From assembly GCF_001281525.1 (NCBI RefSeq), contig NZ_LGCI01000002.1, positions 124,001 through 188,000 of the forward strand: 64,000 nt of DNA. Direction: 5' to 3'. Shown here piece after piece: positions 8,840 through 17,177 of the stretch (position 1 is the first letter of the stretch; every line of letters starts with the position of its first letter). Made by a program: the position numbers and the translations under genes. The stretch is from Lysinibacillus macroides (GTDB lineage: Bacteria > Bacillota > Bacilli > Bacillales_A > Planococcaceae). Below the pieces are notes generated by a model. The model was not told the DNA's origin. It ran no database searches and worked only from the letters and a program-made list of their open reading frames with translations.

Positions 8840-9493
8840 ATGATGAGTAAAGTAAGACAAGATGCTTGGTTAAAAGAAAACGATGAATTATTGGCAGAGG
8901 CGGTGATCCGTCATGTCACAGAGGGTAGTACACAGTTAAATGCCTTTGAAGAAGCTGGTGATGCATTAAACCGTACAGCGGCAGCATGTGGCTTTCGTTG
9001 GAATGCTGTTGTTCGCAAAGAGTACGAGGAGCAATTAGCACAGGCTAAAAAAGAAAGAAAAGAGAGAATGCGAGTATTAGGCACCCCCACAAGACGTCGT
9101 GCTTCAAATATGTTTACTGTCAATAGCAGCGCGGCTGAGGGCAAATCTATTCCTCTTTCAGCACTTTCACTTGATATTGTGATAGCCTATCTATTGCGTT
9201 TACAGCATTCTGGTGAAGTAGGCAATGAATCTTCAAAATGGAGACAGCTTGTACATGTTACATCTGAGAAAAATAAAAAACTAGAAAAAACCATTGCCAA
9301 ACTAGAAGAAGAAAATCGAGCAATCCGTAAAGATTACGAGCAATTTGTACAAATTATGAATCGTGCTAGACGACTTGTGACACTAGATGAAGAGGAAGAA
9401 CGAGTTGCACCTGTCTTCAAAATGGAGAAAAACGGTAACCTTGTCACAAGTAGTTCTATTTATCAACCTGAAAACGGCGATGCGCTAAATTAG
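8840..9493 (+). CDS. rsfA: RsfA-family prespore-specific transcriptional regulator
   Basis: The 217-residue protein opens with a Myb/SANT-like helix-turn-helix (VRQDAWLKENDELLAEAVIRH and TAAACGFRWNAVVRK, about residues 4-60), the hallmark of the RsfA/YlbO family. A basic linker and a long C-terminal coiled coil (about 135-180, KNKKLEKTIAKLEEENR) follow. In Bacillus RsfA is a sigma-F-dependent regulator that tunes forespore gene expression. GGAGG precedes two adjacent ATG codons (8840 and 8843); the second has the better spacing. The location beside ywfO-like and lipL genes matches the Bacillus order. Confidence 0.85.
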   Translation: MMSKVRQDAWLKENDELLAEAVIRHVTEGSTQLNAFEEAGDALNRTAAACGFRWNAVVRKEYEEQLAQAKKERKERMRVLGTPTRRRASNMFTVNSSAAEGKSIPLSALSLDIVIAYLLRLQHSGEVGNESSKWRQLVHVTSEKNKKLEKTIAKLEEENRAIRKDYEQFVQIMNRARRLVTLDEEEERVAPVFKMEKNGNLVTSSSIYQPENGDALN

Positions 9494-9564
9494 CAGCACC
9501 GCCTTTTCTATTGCGAAAGTGGAGTGTAACGCAACGACAGCAATACTCGCTTTTCTTTGTTCAC

Positions 9565-10398
9565 TTACTTTCTCTCCAGCATTTTGGCATTTCGCTCAAA
9601 AATACGTTGTAAATAAAAGCCGTACAATGTTAGCTCTTTCTCATGAAAGGATTGTGGATGTACTTCATTGGCTAAATGATGAAGTAGCTGCTGTAAACGA
9701 GTAACAACGGACTCTACTGTTAACTCTGGATGAACAAGCTCTGCTAGAGATGCCATCACCTCTGGTACAATTTCAGGATAGGCAAATTTTGTTTGTTCCC
9801 CCTGTAAACTTTCTCGATAAAAATCGCGAATCAATGCTGCCCGCTGCGAGCCGCTTCCTTCAATACATAAATAGATTTGCACGGCAACCCCTTGTCGTAA
9901 GCGTCTTTGCGAAATACCAGCAAATTTTTTCCCTGCAATACTTAAATCATAAGAGCCTGGACAATAGGAACCGACAATTTCATAGGCTTCAATTTTATCA
10001 GCTACTTCTGGAAATAGTTGTTTAATAAGCTCCACCATCACATCATAGCCATCATTGATACTAAGTGCTTCTACTTGCTCTGATAATACAATAGAAATAT
10101 TAAGTACCCCCTTATCCAGTACAACAGCTAAACCACCCGAATTACGAACGATCGGATGATAGCCTTTGGATTCTAACAAATCCATTCCTTGCTGCACGTA
10201 AGGCAAACGATGATCTTGAATACCAAGCACAACAGATGCCTTATGCACCCATGTACGGATGGTTGGTGGTGATATTAACTGTCCAACTAATTGGCATAAT
10301 GTATCATCAGTGGCAAAGGACTCTAACGGTGATCTTTGTTGTGCACTAATGGATTGATCATAATAACGCCAAATTGGCTGCTGTAAAATACTTTTCAT
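9565..10398 (-). CDS. lipL: Octanoyl-[GcvH]:protein N-octanoyltransferase LipL
   Basis: LipL moves the octanoyl group from the glycine-cleavage H protein to the E2 subunits of 2-oxo-acid dehydrogenases, an amidotransfer step specific to the Bacillus lipoylation route. The 277-residue product has the LplA/LipB fold signature with RNSGGLAVVLDKGVLNIS near residues 85-102 and the catalytic Cys in VGSYCPGSYDLS (Cys146 by my count), followed by the conserved KKFAGISQRR. The start is the inner ATG with GAGGAG eight bases upstream, not the longer frame to 10437. It converges on rsfA and lies divergent from hemQ, as expected for this conserved region. Confidence 0.9.
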   Translation of the reverse strand: MKSILQQPIWRYYDQSISAQQRSPLESFATDDTLCQLVGQLISPPTIRTWVHKASVVLGIQDHRLPYVQQGMDLLESKGYHPIVRNSGGLAVVLDKGVLNISIVLSEQVEALSINDGYDVMVELIKQLFPEVADKIEAYEIVGSYCPGSYDLSIAGKKFAGISQRRLRQGVAVQIYLCIEGSGSQRAALIRDFYRESLQGEQTKFAYPEIVPEVMASLAELVHPELTVESVVTRLQQLLHHLANEVHPQSFHEKELTLYGFYLQRIFERNAKMLERK

Positions 10399-10555
10399 AA
10401 TAGGTACTCCTCTAACCGTATCTCTTCTCTTTAGCATACAACATCTCTAGTTGATGTCAAATTCGTGAAATACAGTCATGAACTTAGGGATTTTGTACAA
10501 ACTATGATAAACTAATTTTTGAATGGTATTCACTTATAAAGGAGTGTTTTCAATA

Positions 10556-11305
10556 ATGAATGAAGCAGCAATTACGTTAGATGGTTGGTACGCTTTACAT
10601 GATTTCCGCTCAATCGACTGGGCATCTTGGAAACTTGTTTCTGCAGAGGAACGTCAAGCAGCAGTAGAGGAATTTATTGCTTATTTAGAAAAACTGAACG
10701 AGGCAGATGTAGCTAAAACAGGTGCTCATGCTTTTTATGCAATTGTTGGTCAAAAGGCTGACTTTATGATTATGACATTGCGTGAAACAATGGATGAGTT
10801 ACAAGAGCTAGAAGCAGAATTCAATAAATTAGCTATTGCAGATTTTACAATTCCTACATATTCTTATGTATCTGTTGTAGAGCTTTCAAACTATTTAGCT
10901 GGCGAATCAAATGAAGATCCTTACCAAAATCCACATGTACGTGCGCGTCTATATCCTGAGCTTCCACGTGCCAAATATGTATGCTTCTACCCAATGGATA
11001 AACGTCGTCAAGGAAATGATAACTGGTATATGCTATCAATGGATGAGCGTAAATCATTAATGCGCTCTCATGGAATGATTGGTCGTGGCTATGCTGGTAA
11101 AGTAAAGCAAATTATCACAGGCTCTGTTGGCTTCGATGATCATGAATGGGGCGTAACATTATTTGCTGATGATGTGCTACAGTTCAAAAAACTAGTATAT
11201 GAAATGCGTTTTGATGAGGTTTCCGCTCGCTATGGTGAGTTTGGTGAATTCTTCGTAGGCAACCTACTTGATAATGATAAATTGGTTAAATTCTTAACAG
11301 TTTAA
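10556..11305 (+). CDS. hemQ: Coproheme decarboxylase HemQ (chlorite dismutase-like)
   Basis: HemQ decarboxylates coproheme III to protoheme in the coproporphyrin-dependent haem pathway of Gram-positive bacteria. The 249-residue product starts [22 protein letters not shown] and includes [18 protein letters not shown] (holding the Tyr region that acts in decarboxylation), [16 protein letters not shown] with the proximal haem His region, and [18 protein letters not shown], all characteristic of HemQ/YwfI. AAGGAG lies 11 bases before the ATG at 10556; the longer frame from 10523 is not preferred. Transcription ends at a strong hairpin just after the stop. Confidence 0.92.
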   Translation: MNEAAITLDGWYALHDFRSIDWASWKLVSAEERQAAVEEFIAYLEKLNEADVAKTGAHAFYAIVGQKADFMIMTLRETMDELQELEAEFNKLAIADFTIPTYSYVSVVELSNYLAGESNEDPYQNPHVRARLYPELPRAKYVCFYPMDKRRQGNDNWYMLSMDERKSLMRSHGMIGRGYAGKVKQIITGSVGFDDHEWGVTLFADDVLQFKKLVYEMRFDEVSARYGEFGEFFVGNLLDNDKLVKFLTV

Positions 11306-11317
11306 TACTCAAAATAA

Positions 11318-11349
11318 AATGCGAGCCCCCTTGCTGGACTCGCATTTTT
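11318..11349. terminator. Bidirectional terminator after hemQ
   Basis: AATGCGAG and CTCGCATT form a perfect stem followed by T on the plus strand. It sits between convergent hemQ and a small membrane-protein gene and overlaps the latter's stop codon. Confidence 0.85.
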
Positions 11350-11530
11350 AATATTCATTTTCCTCACTATTTTCAGTTTCCAATATTAAAATAATAACAT
11401 GAACAAAAAATCCAAACAGCATCATTAGAAAAATTAAATACCAATCATAGGGCTGATGATAGTATTCGGCTATCCCCACTGCCAAAAACGCGCTAATAAT
11501 AATTGCTATAACCATACTAAAAAAACGCAT
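11348..11530 (-). CDS. Small two-segment membrane protein (paralogue of 11635-11805)
   Basis: The 60-residue protein has two hydrophobic segments (about residues 4-21 and 28-50) separated by YYHQPYDWYL, and ends in an acidic tail (ETENSEENEY). GAAGGAG lies seven bases before the ATG. The family is not recognised. The same layout, including a QPxxWYL loop, is seen in the gene immediately upstream, so the two are tandem paralogues. Both are likely inner-membrane microproteins of unknown role. Confidence 0.6.
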   Translation of the reverse strand: MRFFSMVIAIIISAFLAVGIAEYYHQPYDWYLIFLMMLFGFFVHVIILILETENSEENEY

Positions 11531-11598
11531 TGTGATGCTCCTTCATACATAATTTAACTTTAGTATGGCTTGATCCATTATTTATATACAGATACACC

Positions 11599-11630
11599 AA
11601 AAAGAAAGTGCCACCATTTTATGATGACAC
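11599..11630 (-). terminator. Terminator after the 56-residue membrane protein
   Basis: On the minus strand GTGTCATCAT pairs with ATGGTGGCAC over a three-base loop (all ten positions pair, counting G-U), followed by TTTCTTTTT. It lies only four bases after the stop codon. Confidence 0.7.
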
Positions 11631-11634
11631 CCTC

Positions 11635-11805
11635 TTATGAGTTTTCGTCTTTTACTTTTAAAATCAAAATAATCGTTTGAATAAAAAGACCAATAACGAG
11701 AATTAAAATAAAGAGATACCAATGAAGCGGCTGTCCGTAAAAATTGCCAAACAAAAAGGCCAGTACCGCGCTTAATAAAATACCAAACCAAACTCCAGTT
11801 TCCAT
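11635..11805 (-). CDS. 56-residue membrane protein, tandem paralogue of its neighbour
   Basis: The minus strand encodes 56 residues starting METGVWFGILLSAVLAFLFG, then YGQPLHWYLF, then a second hydrophobic helix and a charged end (KVKDENS). GAGGTGAT precedes the ATG by about six bases. The pattern of helix, QPxxWYL loop, helix and charged tail matches the 60-residue product encoded just downstream (11348-11530). A terminator separates them, so each may be its own transcript. The function is unknown. A longer reading frame in another phase at 11582-11791 covers the same DNA but lacks these properties. Confidence 0.6.
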   Translation of the reverse strand: METGVWFGILLSAVLAFLFGNFYGQPLHWYLFILILVIGLFIQTIILILKVKDENS

Positions 11806-12029
11806 AAAGACATCACCTCACATGTAGTAAATACACATGCAATTCGTTGATCCCATATTCCCCTATTTCTATCTGTTCTTTATTTACCCCATTTTCATAA
11901 AAATTATAGCTTTCCGTACATTTTCGTTATTACTACTATATGCGAAGTATATTTGAAAGGTGAACGGCTTTCTTCATAAAATCAAACATGTCTACAATAC
12001 CTGCATGCATATACTGACTGCGAGGAGGT

Positions 12030-12455
12030 ATGAAAATCGCTGTTATTAAGACAAATGATGCACAAACAGCCTTATTAGCAAGGCTTATGCGCGCCGAAGC
12101 AGAGGGCGAAGGTGAGCTGGGCATGCTTATGGTTGGAAATGTTGGTGTGAATCGTGTACGAGGAGATTGTTTAGACTTCGGGGATATTCGAACAATTGAG
12201 CAGATGGTTTATCAGCGTCCTGGAGGCTTTGAAGCCACACAAAAGAGTTATTTTTATCAACGAGCGCGTGAACAAGATATTCGATTAGCGAAAAGGGTGA
12301 TTCAAGGAGAAAGATTCCATCCTGCCACTCGTTCCTTATGGTTCTTTATGCCAGCAGGTGACTGTCCTGCACAATGGTACGGGCAATGGAATACAGGCAG
12401 ATTCAAATCTCATTGCTTTTTCTCGCCAACTGAACAAGATTGTCCTCAAATTTAA
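12030..12455 (+). CDS. cwlJ: Spore cortex-lytic enzyme CwlJ
   Basis: CwlJ is a germination-specific hydrolase that degrades cortex peptidoglycan and responds to calcium-dipicolinate. The 141-residue protein is a stand-alone SleB/CwlJ catalytic domain: LLARLMRAEAEGEGELGMLMVGNVGVNR holds the catalytic Glu region and ATRSLWFFMPAGDCPAQWYGQWNTGRFKSHCFF is the typical C-terminal block. There is no signal peptide, as expected for a protein loaded into the coat from the mother cell. GAGGAGG ends one or two bases before the ATG, an unusually tight spacing, but no better in-frame start follows. It is followed 22 bases later by gerQ, the protein it needs for assembly. Confidence 0.92.
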   Translation: MKIAVIKTNDAQTALLARLMRAEAEGEGELGMLMVGNVGVNRVRGDCLDFGDIRTIEQMVYQRPGGFEATQKSYFYQRAREQDIRLAKRVIQGERFHPATRSLWFFMPAGDCPAQWYGQWNTGRFKSHCFFSPTEQDCPQI

Positions 12456-12477
12456 AAAGAAAGTAGGTTGATGATTA

Positions 12478-12816
12478 ATGATGCCTTATTATTGGACACC
12501 AACAACACAGCAGCAAATGACGCCTCCTCCGGTCACGATTCCTAGCGGGCGACCACCTGGCCGTGAGGAATCCTATATAGAAAATATTTTACGATTGAAT
12601 CGTGGAAAGCCTGCTACCTTCCATTTTTCCTTTGAAAATGCAGTAGAGCAAGGCAAAAGTACAAAAACAGTACGTGGCGTGGTAGAGGCTGCTGGTCGAG
12701 ATCATGTTATTATTCGTGAGCTTAAATCAAATCACCGTTTTCTATTCCCTATGATTTATTTCGACTTTGCTGAATATGATGAGGAAATGGCTTATTTTAA
12801 TCAAAATCCATCTTAA
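12478..12816 (+). CDS. gerQ: Spore coat protein GerQ
   Basis: GerQ is an inner-coat protein needed for CwlJ localisation and is cross-linked by transglutaminase in Bacillus. The 112-residue product has a Gln/Pro/Thr-rich N-terminus (about residues 1-27) and a conserved domain beginning SYIENILRLNRGK and containing FENAVEQGKSTKTVRGVVEAAGRDHVIIRE and FPMIYFDFAEYDE. AGGTTGAT precedes the two adjacent ATG codons. It is co-transcribed with cwlJ and followed by a strong terminator. It is somewhat shorter than the Bacillus subtilis protein because the low-complexity N-terminal region is reduced. Confidence 0.92.
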   Translation: MMPYYWTPTTQQQMTPPPVTIPSGRPPGREESYIENILRLNRGKPATFHFSFENAVEQGKSTKTVRGVVEAAGRDHVIIRELKSNHRFLFPMIYFDFAEYDEEMAYFNQNPS

Positions 12817-12831
12817 TCCGTGACAGTAAAG

Positions 12832-12869
12832 AACCCTCCTATGCCTAACTGAAAGCGTAGGAGGGTTTT
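12832..12869. terminator. Terminator after cwlJ-gerQ (bidirectional)
   Basis: CCCTCCTA and TAGGAGGG form a strong stem followed by TTTT. It lies between convergent gerQ and the M20 peptidase gene. Confidence 0.8.
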
Positions 12870-12871
12870 AA

Positions 12872-14050
12872 TTATTCATGACTATTTAAATAGGTGAATG
12901 TCGCTTTGCCTAGCGTTTTAGCAGCTATAAGCATAGCACGTTCATCAAAATCAAAGCGTGCATGATGATGGGGAAATGCTGTTTCCCATTCTGGCTTTTT
13001 TGCCCCCGTCATAAAAAATGTGCCTGGTACTTTTTCCAAATAATAAGCAAAATCTTCGCCTACCATAAACGGTGGACATGTTTTCACTTGCTCGACACCT
13101 GGAACAGTGGAGGCGAGGTGTGTGACAAACGCTGTTTCCTTTGAATGATTATATACAGATGGATACCCTCTTGTATAACGATAATCATAGCTTGCACCAA
13201 ATGCTAAACAAGTGGCATGCAGTACAGCTTCTAGCTCTTGCTCTAGTTGTGTGCGTACCTCCTCCTCAAAGGTGCGGATGGTCCCTGCCAAAACAACACG
13301 CTCAGCAATGACATTAAAGGGATTAATAGCTTCAAAATGACCGATTGTTAACACAGCCGACTTTAAAGGATCAATACGTCGAGAAATAAGCTGCTGTGCA
13401 TTCACTACGAATTGTGACGCAAGCGCAACAGCATCAATAGAATGATGCGGCTCTGCGCCATGACCACCCTTTCCATAAATCGTAATTTCCACTTTATCAG
13501 CAGCGGCCATAATGGCTCCTTCTCTTACTAAAATTTCTCCTAATGGCGTAGGAGCCCATAAATGTGTACCAAAAATAACATCTACGCCATCTAAGCAACC
13601 ATCCTCTATCATTGGCTTGGCTCCCCCCGGTGCTATCTCCTCGGCATGCTGATGAATAAATACTATATTTCCTGCGATTTCCTCCTTCAAGACATGTAAT
13701 GCCTTTGCTAACCCTAGTAATGTTGCTGTATGACCATCGTGTCCACAGGCATGCATTTTTCCAGCAACCTTTGACTTATAGGGCACATCATTTTCCTCTT
13801 GTATCGCTAAAGCGTCAAAATCAGCTCGTAATGCTACCGTTTTTCCTGGTTTTCCTCCATGTAATACAGCTACCACCCCACGTCCTCCTACATGCTCGCG
13901 CACCTCATGACCTAATTCTCTATGGAATGCTGCGATATAGGCAGGTGTCTCCACTTCTTCAAAGGATAATTCAGGATACTCATGTAAATGACGACGCATC
14001 TTCACCATCTCATCATAGTTTTTATCAATTAAGGTAAATAACTTATGCAT
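12872..14050 (-). CDS. M20-family N-acyl-amino-acid amidohydrolase
   Basis: A zinc amidohydrolase of the M20D/HipO-YxeP-AmaA group, which removes acyl groups from N-acyl amino acids or related conjugates in the cytosol. Motifs in order: MRRHLHEYPELSFEE, ALRADFDALAIQEEN, HACGHDGHTATLLG (Cys and His metal ligands), HQHAEEIAPGGAKPMI (metal-binding Glu-Glu region), GTHLWAPTPLGEI, GKGGHGAEPHHSIDAV (dimerisation domain) and MVGEDFAYYLEKVPGTFFMTG. The start is the ATG at 14050 with GAGG nine bases upstream; the five-codon longer GTG form would overlap its own ribosome site. The exact substrate is unknown. Confidence 0.8.
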   Translation of the reverse strand: MHKLFTLIDKNYDEMVKMRRHLHEYPELSFEEVETPAYIAAFHRELGHEVREHVGGRGVVAVLHGGKPGKTVALRADFDALAIQEENDVPYKSKVAGKMHACGHDGHTATLLGLAKALHVLKEEIAGNIVFIHQHAEEIAPGGAKPMIEDGCLDGVDVIFGTHLWAPTPLGEILVREGAIMAAADKVEITIYGKGGHGAEPHHSIDAVALASQFVVNAQQLISRRIDPLKSAVLTIGHFEAINPFNVIAERVVLAGTIRTFEEEVRTQLEQELEAVLHATCLAFGASYDYRYTRGYPSVYNHSKETAFVTHLASTVPGVEQVKTCPPFMVGEDFAYYLEKVPGTFFMTGAKKPEWETAFPHHHARFDFDERAMLIAAKTLGKATFTYLNSHE

Positions 14051-14126
14051 ACTTCGTAACCTCACTTTTTATATTTTCAAAATATTCCAAGTAATACTAG
14101 TATACTATAATTCTTTTAAAAAGAAT

Positions 14127-14160
14127 AAAACTCCCCTACATCACGATGTAAGAGAGTTTT
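14127..14160. terminator. Terminator of the ung operon
   Basis: AAAACTC/GAGTTTT and TACAT/ATGTA form a two-part stem. The minus-strand side ends in T, placing it at the end of the ung-ywdI-ywdK transcript. Confidence 0.75.
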
Positions 14161-14169
14161 CATCTACGA

Positions 14170-14550
14170 TTACCGAGCATGCTTTAAAGCAGCTACTATG
14201 ATTAGTACCCAGCCTGCTAAAAACAACACACCACCAATTGGTGTAATCGCACCTAGCACCTTAATGCCACTAATCGCTAATACATATAGGCTGCCGGAAA
14301 AGAAAACAATGCCCAAATTAAAGAAAATACCAGCTATATTTAATTGTTTAACTTCACCTAACAGTTTCCAGCTCATTAATAAGCCAATCACTAATAAGCC
14401 AGTAGCATGAAACATTTGATACTGAACAGCTGTTTCCCAAATGCCCTGACTATAATCGTCTAAAACTTCCTTTAATGCATGTGCACCAAATGCACCAAAT
14501 GCTACTGCTAAGAGGCCATGAAGAGCACCTGTCACGATAAACTTTTTCAT
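14170..14550 (-). CDS. DUF423 membrane protein, YwdK-like
   Basis: The 126-residue integral membrane protein has four predicted helices and the DUF423 hallmarks GALHGLLAVAFGAFGAHALK (residues 8-27) and SGSLYVLAISGIKVLGAITPIGG. In Bacillus ywdK lies in the same order next to ywdI and ung. No function is established. GGTAGGGT lies nine bases before the ATG. It is the last gene of a four-gene operon and is followed by a terminator. Confidence 0.85.
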   Translation of the reverse strand: MKKFIVTGALHGLLAVAFGAFGAHALKEVLDDYSQGIWETAVQYQMFHATGLLVIGLLMSWKLLGEVKQLNIAGIFFNLGIVFFSGSLYVLAISGIKVLGAITPIGGVLFLAGWVLIIVAALKHAR

Positions 14551-14577
14551 TTTTTCGTTACCCTACCTTTATATAGC

Positions 14578-14844
14578 TTAAAAATCAAAAATGGAATCAC
14601 CGTTTGCGCCATCCTCTTCAATTTTTGATGTGTATAAGCTTGATGGCTTTGTCTCTGACACAAGCATTTGTGGTAAATGTTTAGGTGGTGTAATAGGTGC
14701 TGGATCACTTGGCGAATCTAACACTACATCACATAAGGCCCGTATAGCTATGAGTGCCTCACAAATTTGCTGATCAGTCGCTGCATTTTTGGCACTCACT
14801 AATTGTTTTTCAAGTTGCTGGATCACGGCTTGATAAGGAATCAT
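14578..14844 (-). CDS. YwdI-like protein (DUF5327)
   Basis: The 88-residue soluble protein starts MIPYQAVIQQLEKQLVSAKNA with an amphipathic N-terminal helix pair and ends in a disordered, acidic tail (SIFDF). It resembles Bacillus YwdI by position and by this opening. Function is unknown. Its ATG overlaps the stop of the upstream 58-residue ORF by one base (TAATG), a sign of translational coupling. GGGAG precedes the start and lies inside the upstream gene. Confidence 0.7.
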   Translation of the reverse strand: MIPYQAVIQQLEKQLVSAKNAATDQQICEALIAIRALCDVVLDSPSDPAPITPPKHLPQMLVSETKPSSLYTSKIEEDGANGDSIFDF

Positions 14845-15020
14845 TACATTCTCCCACTTTCTGCTTTTGGTACAAATTTCAAACAGTCCATACCAGAGGA
14901 TTGCTTAACGACAACAGATGGCATCTGCTTTGTTTTAAAGCCATATGCGGTACAAGAACGTGGATTTTGAGGATCCCATGTTACCTTAAAAAACTGACAT
15001 TTGAAACAGTTTACCTTCAT
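14844..15020 (-). CDS. 58-residue cysteine-containing protein in the ung operon
   Basis: The protein starts MKVNCFKCQFFKVTWDP and continues NPRSCTAYGFKTKQMPS and GMDCLKF. The CxxC, C and C pattern suggests a small zinc- or metal-binding domain. GAGGGA lies about seven bases before the ATG, and the stop is coupled to the ywdI-like start (TAATG). Similar short proteins next to ung in Bacillaceae are sometimes labelled as uracil-DNA glycosylase, but this one is far too short to be that enzyme. The function is unknown; placement after ung could suggest a role in DNA repair, which is speculation. Confidence 0.65.
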   Translation of the reverse strand: MKVNCFKCQFFKVTWDPQNPRSCTAYGFKTKQMPSVVVKQSSGMDCLKFVPKAESGRM

Positions 15021-15095
15021 CGTTGTCCCTCGCTTTCTTCTATCATAACTGTATCACGCTTTCTATCATGTATAAAGTAAACGATTTGTGCCAAT

Positions 15096-15773
15096 CTAAG
15101 CTAAACACCAATCAATCGGCTGCTTACCCCATGCCGCTAATTGCTCATTAATTTTTGAGTATGGCTTACTGCCAAAGAATCCACGGTGGGCACTTAGTGG
15201 ACTTGGGTGTGGTGCTTCTAATATGACATGTGGTGTTGGATGTTGACGAATTAATGGCTTTTTGCGTTGTGCAGGTCTTCCCCACAAGACAAAAATCAGA
15301 GGTTCCTCTCTCGCTGCTAATTTATCAATAACGGCATCCGTAAATTGCTCCCAGCCCTGCTCTTTATGAGAGTTAGCTTGTCCTGCTCGAACAGTAAGCA
15401 CCGTGTTAAGTAGCATAACTCCTTGCTCAGCCCATTTTGTTAATGTACCATGCTGAGGAATTGAACAGCCTACATCATCCCGTAGCTCTTGTAGCATATT
15501 TCGTAAGCTAGGTGGATGAGGAACACCTGGCTTAACAGAAAAACTTAAGCCATGCGCTTGATTTGGGCCATGATAGGGGTCTTGCCCTAAAATAACGACC
15601 TTTACATCCTGGTAAGCTGTTGTATAAAATGCGTTCATCACATCATTCATTGGTGGATAAATGGTTTGTGTTGAGTATTCATGTGCAACAAATTGACGTA
15701 GTTTTTGATAGTATGGTTTTTCTAGCTCTTCTGCCAGTATTGTTTGCCAATCGTTCGGGAAAATTTGCTTCAT
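15096..15773 (-). CDS. ung: Uracil-DNA glycosylase, family 1
   Basis: Ung excises uracil from DNA at the start of base-excision repair. The 225-residue product has the catalytic motif [22 protein letters not shown] (with the catalytic Asp and the His-Gly of the water-activating loop) and the DNA-intercalation motif [13 protein letters not shown]. The start at MKQIFPNDW has AAGGGGG nine bases upstream; the longer frame to 15833 has none. First gene of the operon ung, 58-residue ORF, ywdI, ywdK, as in Bacillus. It lies divergent from pdxK. Confidence 0.95.
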   Translation of the reverse strand: MKQIFPNDWQTILAEELEKPYYQKLRQFVAHEYSTQTIYPPMNDVMNAFYTTAYQDVKVVILGQDPYHGPNQAHGLSFSVKPGVPHPPSLRNMLQELRDDVGCSIPQHGTLTKWAEQGVMLLNTVLTVRAGQANSHKEQGWEQFTDAVIDKLAAREEPLIFVLWGRPAQRKKPLIRQHPTPHVILEAPHPSPLSAHRGFFGSKPYSKINEQLAAWGKQPIDWCLA

Positions 15774-15938
15774 ATTTTTTAGCCCCCTTCTTTTCTTACA
15801 ACGGTACAAAAAAATAAAGATGAATTCAAGCATTAGCTTAAACTGACCTTATAAAAATATTATATTCTGGCTATTTTTATAGAATCAGAATCAGCTTATA
15901 CTAGAGAATAATTTTCAACTATAAAGGAGATTTTATAT

Positions 15939-16769
15939 ATGGCTCTTAAAAAGATATTAACGATTGCTGGTTCAGACACATCAGGCGGCGCAGGAATGCA
16001 GGCTGACCTTAAAACATTTCAGGAACATGGTACATACGGTATGGTGGCTTTAACCGTTGTTGTCACAATGGACCCTAATGGCTGGACACATAATGTCACA
16101 CCATTACCAACTGAACTTTTACAGCAGCAAATTGCTACAGCCCTTTCCACAGGCATCGATGCCATTAAAACAGGGATGCTATCAACAGAAGAAATTATTC
16201 GTATTGCTGGCGAAGCAATTGCCAAATCAGGGACTCCAAATGTTGTGATTGACCCTGTTATGGTATGTAAAGGGGATGATGAAGTATTAAACCCTGGTAA
16301 TACAGATGCTATGATACAGCATCTTCTACCACTAGCAGCTGTCACAACACCTAATCTTTTTGAAGCTGGGCAATTAGCGGGTACTAGTACACCTAAAACA
16401 ATTGATGAAATGAAAACAGCAGCCCATAAAATTCATGAACTAGGCGCTAAAGCTGTTGTCATTAAAGGCGGCAAAGCGTTAGCAACAGAAAAAGCAACAG
16501 ACCTTTTCTTCGATGGGGAAAAATTCTACTTATTAGAATCTGAAAAAGTCGCTTCTACTTATAATCATGGAGCTGGTTGTACATTTGCCGCTTCTGTAAC
16601 AGCAAACCTTGCAAATGGTCTTTCAGTGATGGAGGCCGTTGTTGAAGCAAAAGAATTTGTTTCTGCTGCTATTGCACATGGCTGGGCGCTTAATAACTAC
16701 GTTGGACCTGTTATGCATGGAGCAAAATCTCGCTGTGGTGCGCCACCAGTAACCATAACTGAAATTTAA
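15939..16769 (+). CDS. pdxK: Pyridoxine/hydroxymethylpyrimidine kinase (PdxK/ThiD family)
   Basis: A ribokinase-fold kinase of the ThiD family, close to the Bacillus enzyme that phosphorylates pyridoxine, pyridoxal and pyridoxamine. The 276-residue protein has the substrate motif TIAGSDTSGGAGMQADLKTF at the N-terminus, KTGMLSTEEII, VIDPVMVCKGDDEVL, and the ATP/anion-hole motif YNHGAGCTFAASVTANLA with a Cys where many relatives have Asp, as in Bacillus PdxK. AAGGAG lies eight bases before the ATG. It is monocistronic with its own terminator. A true thiamine-pathway role is less likely because no thi genes are nearby. Confidence 0.85.
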   Translation: MALKKILTIAGSDTSGGAGMQADLKTFQEHGTYGMVALTVVVTMDPNGWTHNVTPLPTELLQQQIATALSTGIDAIKTGMLSTEEIIRIAGEAIAKSGTPNVVIDPVMVCKGDDEVLNPGNTDAMIQHLLPLAAVTTPNLFEAGQLAGTSTPKTIDEMKTAAHKIHELGAKAVVIKGGKALATEKATDLFFDGEKFYLLESEKVASTYNHGAGCTFAASVTANLANGLSVMEAVVEAKEFVSAAIAHGWALNNYVGPVMHGAKSRCGAPPVTITEI

Positions 16770-16773
16770 CAAC

Positions 16774-16804
16774 AAAAGGCATCTGATCCGCCAAGTGCCT
16801 TTTT
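16774..16804 (+). terminator. Terminator after pdxK
   Basis: AAAAGGCA pairs with TGCCTTTT across a 13-base loop, with the T tract on the plus strand. Confidence 0.75.
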
Positions 16805-16878
16805 AGAAGATTAAAAAACGGACAAGATACGTTAAACCTGCCTACCCCATATATTAGCTATATATGGGAGGGGAAAAG

Positions 16879-17160
16879 ATGAAAAAACACAAATTAGAGG
16901 ACTTAATCGAAGAATCTGGTTTACTAGCTGGAGACATTACTTCCGCAAAAGTAGAAGTCATTGCTTCCATTGTTTTAACATTTGGCTATTCATTATCCAC
17001 CCTCGCCACAATATTAGCGTTACAAGAAGAGGAGGAATTAGCACAAAGTAAAACAGCTGAAACACAAGATCAAAGTTTTTATATACAAGAAATGTATAAA
17101 CAACTACAAAACGTTAACAACCGTTTAGATACAATTGAACGAAAGCTTTATCGTTTCTAA
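16879..17160 (+). CDS. Small membrane protein with C-terminal coiled coil
   Basis: The 93-residue product starts MKKHKLEDLI (GGGAGG is seven bases upstream; the frame from 16864 would put the ribosome site inside the gene). One hydrophobic segment spans about residues 22-42 (EVIASIVLTFGYSLSTLATILAL), followed by an acidic stretch and a coiled-coil tail (MYKQLQNVNNRLDTIERKL). The family is not recognised. The layout suggests a membrane-tethered scaffold or regulator; this is inference. It stands alone between two terminators. Confidence 0.6.
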   Translation: MKKHKLEDLIEESGLLAGDITSAKVEVIASIVLTFGYSLSTLATILALQEEEELAQSKTAETQDQSFYIQEMYKQLQNVNNRLDTIERKLYRF

Positions 17161-17177
17161 CAGATACATATTCTTAT

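Noticed and set aside
11582..11791. 69-codon minus-strand ORF
   Set aside because: It covers the same DNA as the 56-residue membrane protein in another phase, lacks a ribosome site and runs through the terminator.
11940..12029. Sigma-E promoter upstream of cwlJ
   Set aside because: CATATACT and CATAAAAT can be read as -10 elements, but no -35 occurs at the right spacing.
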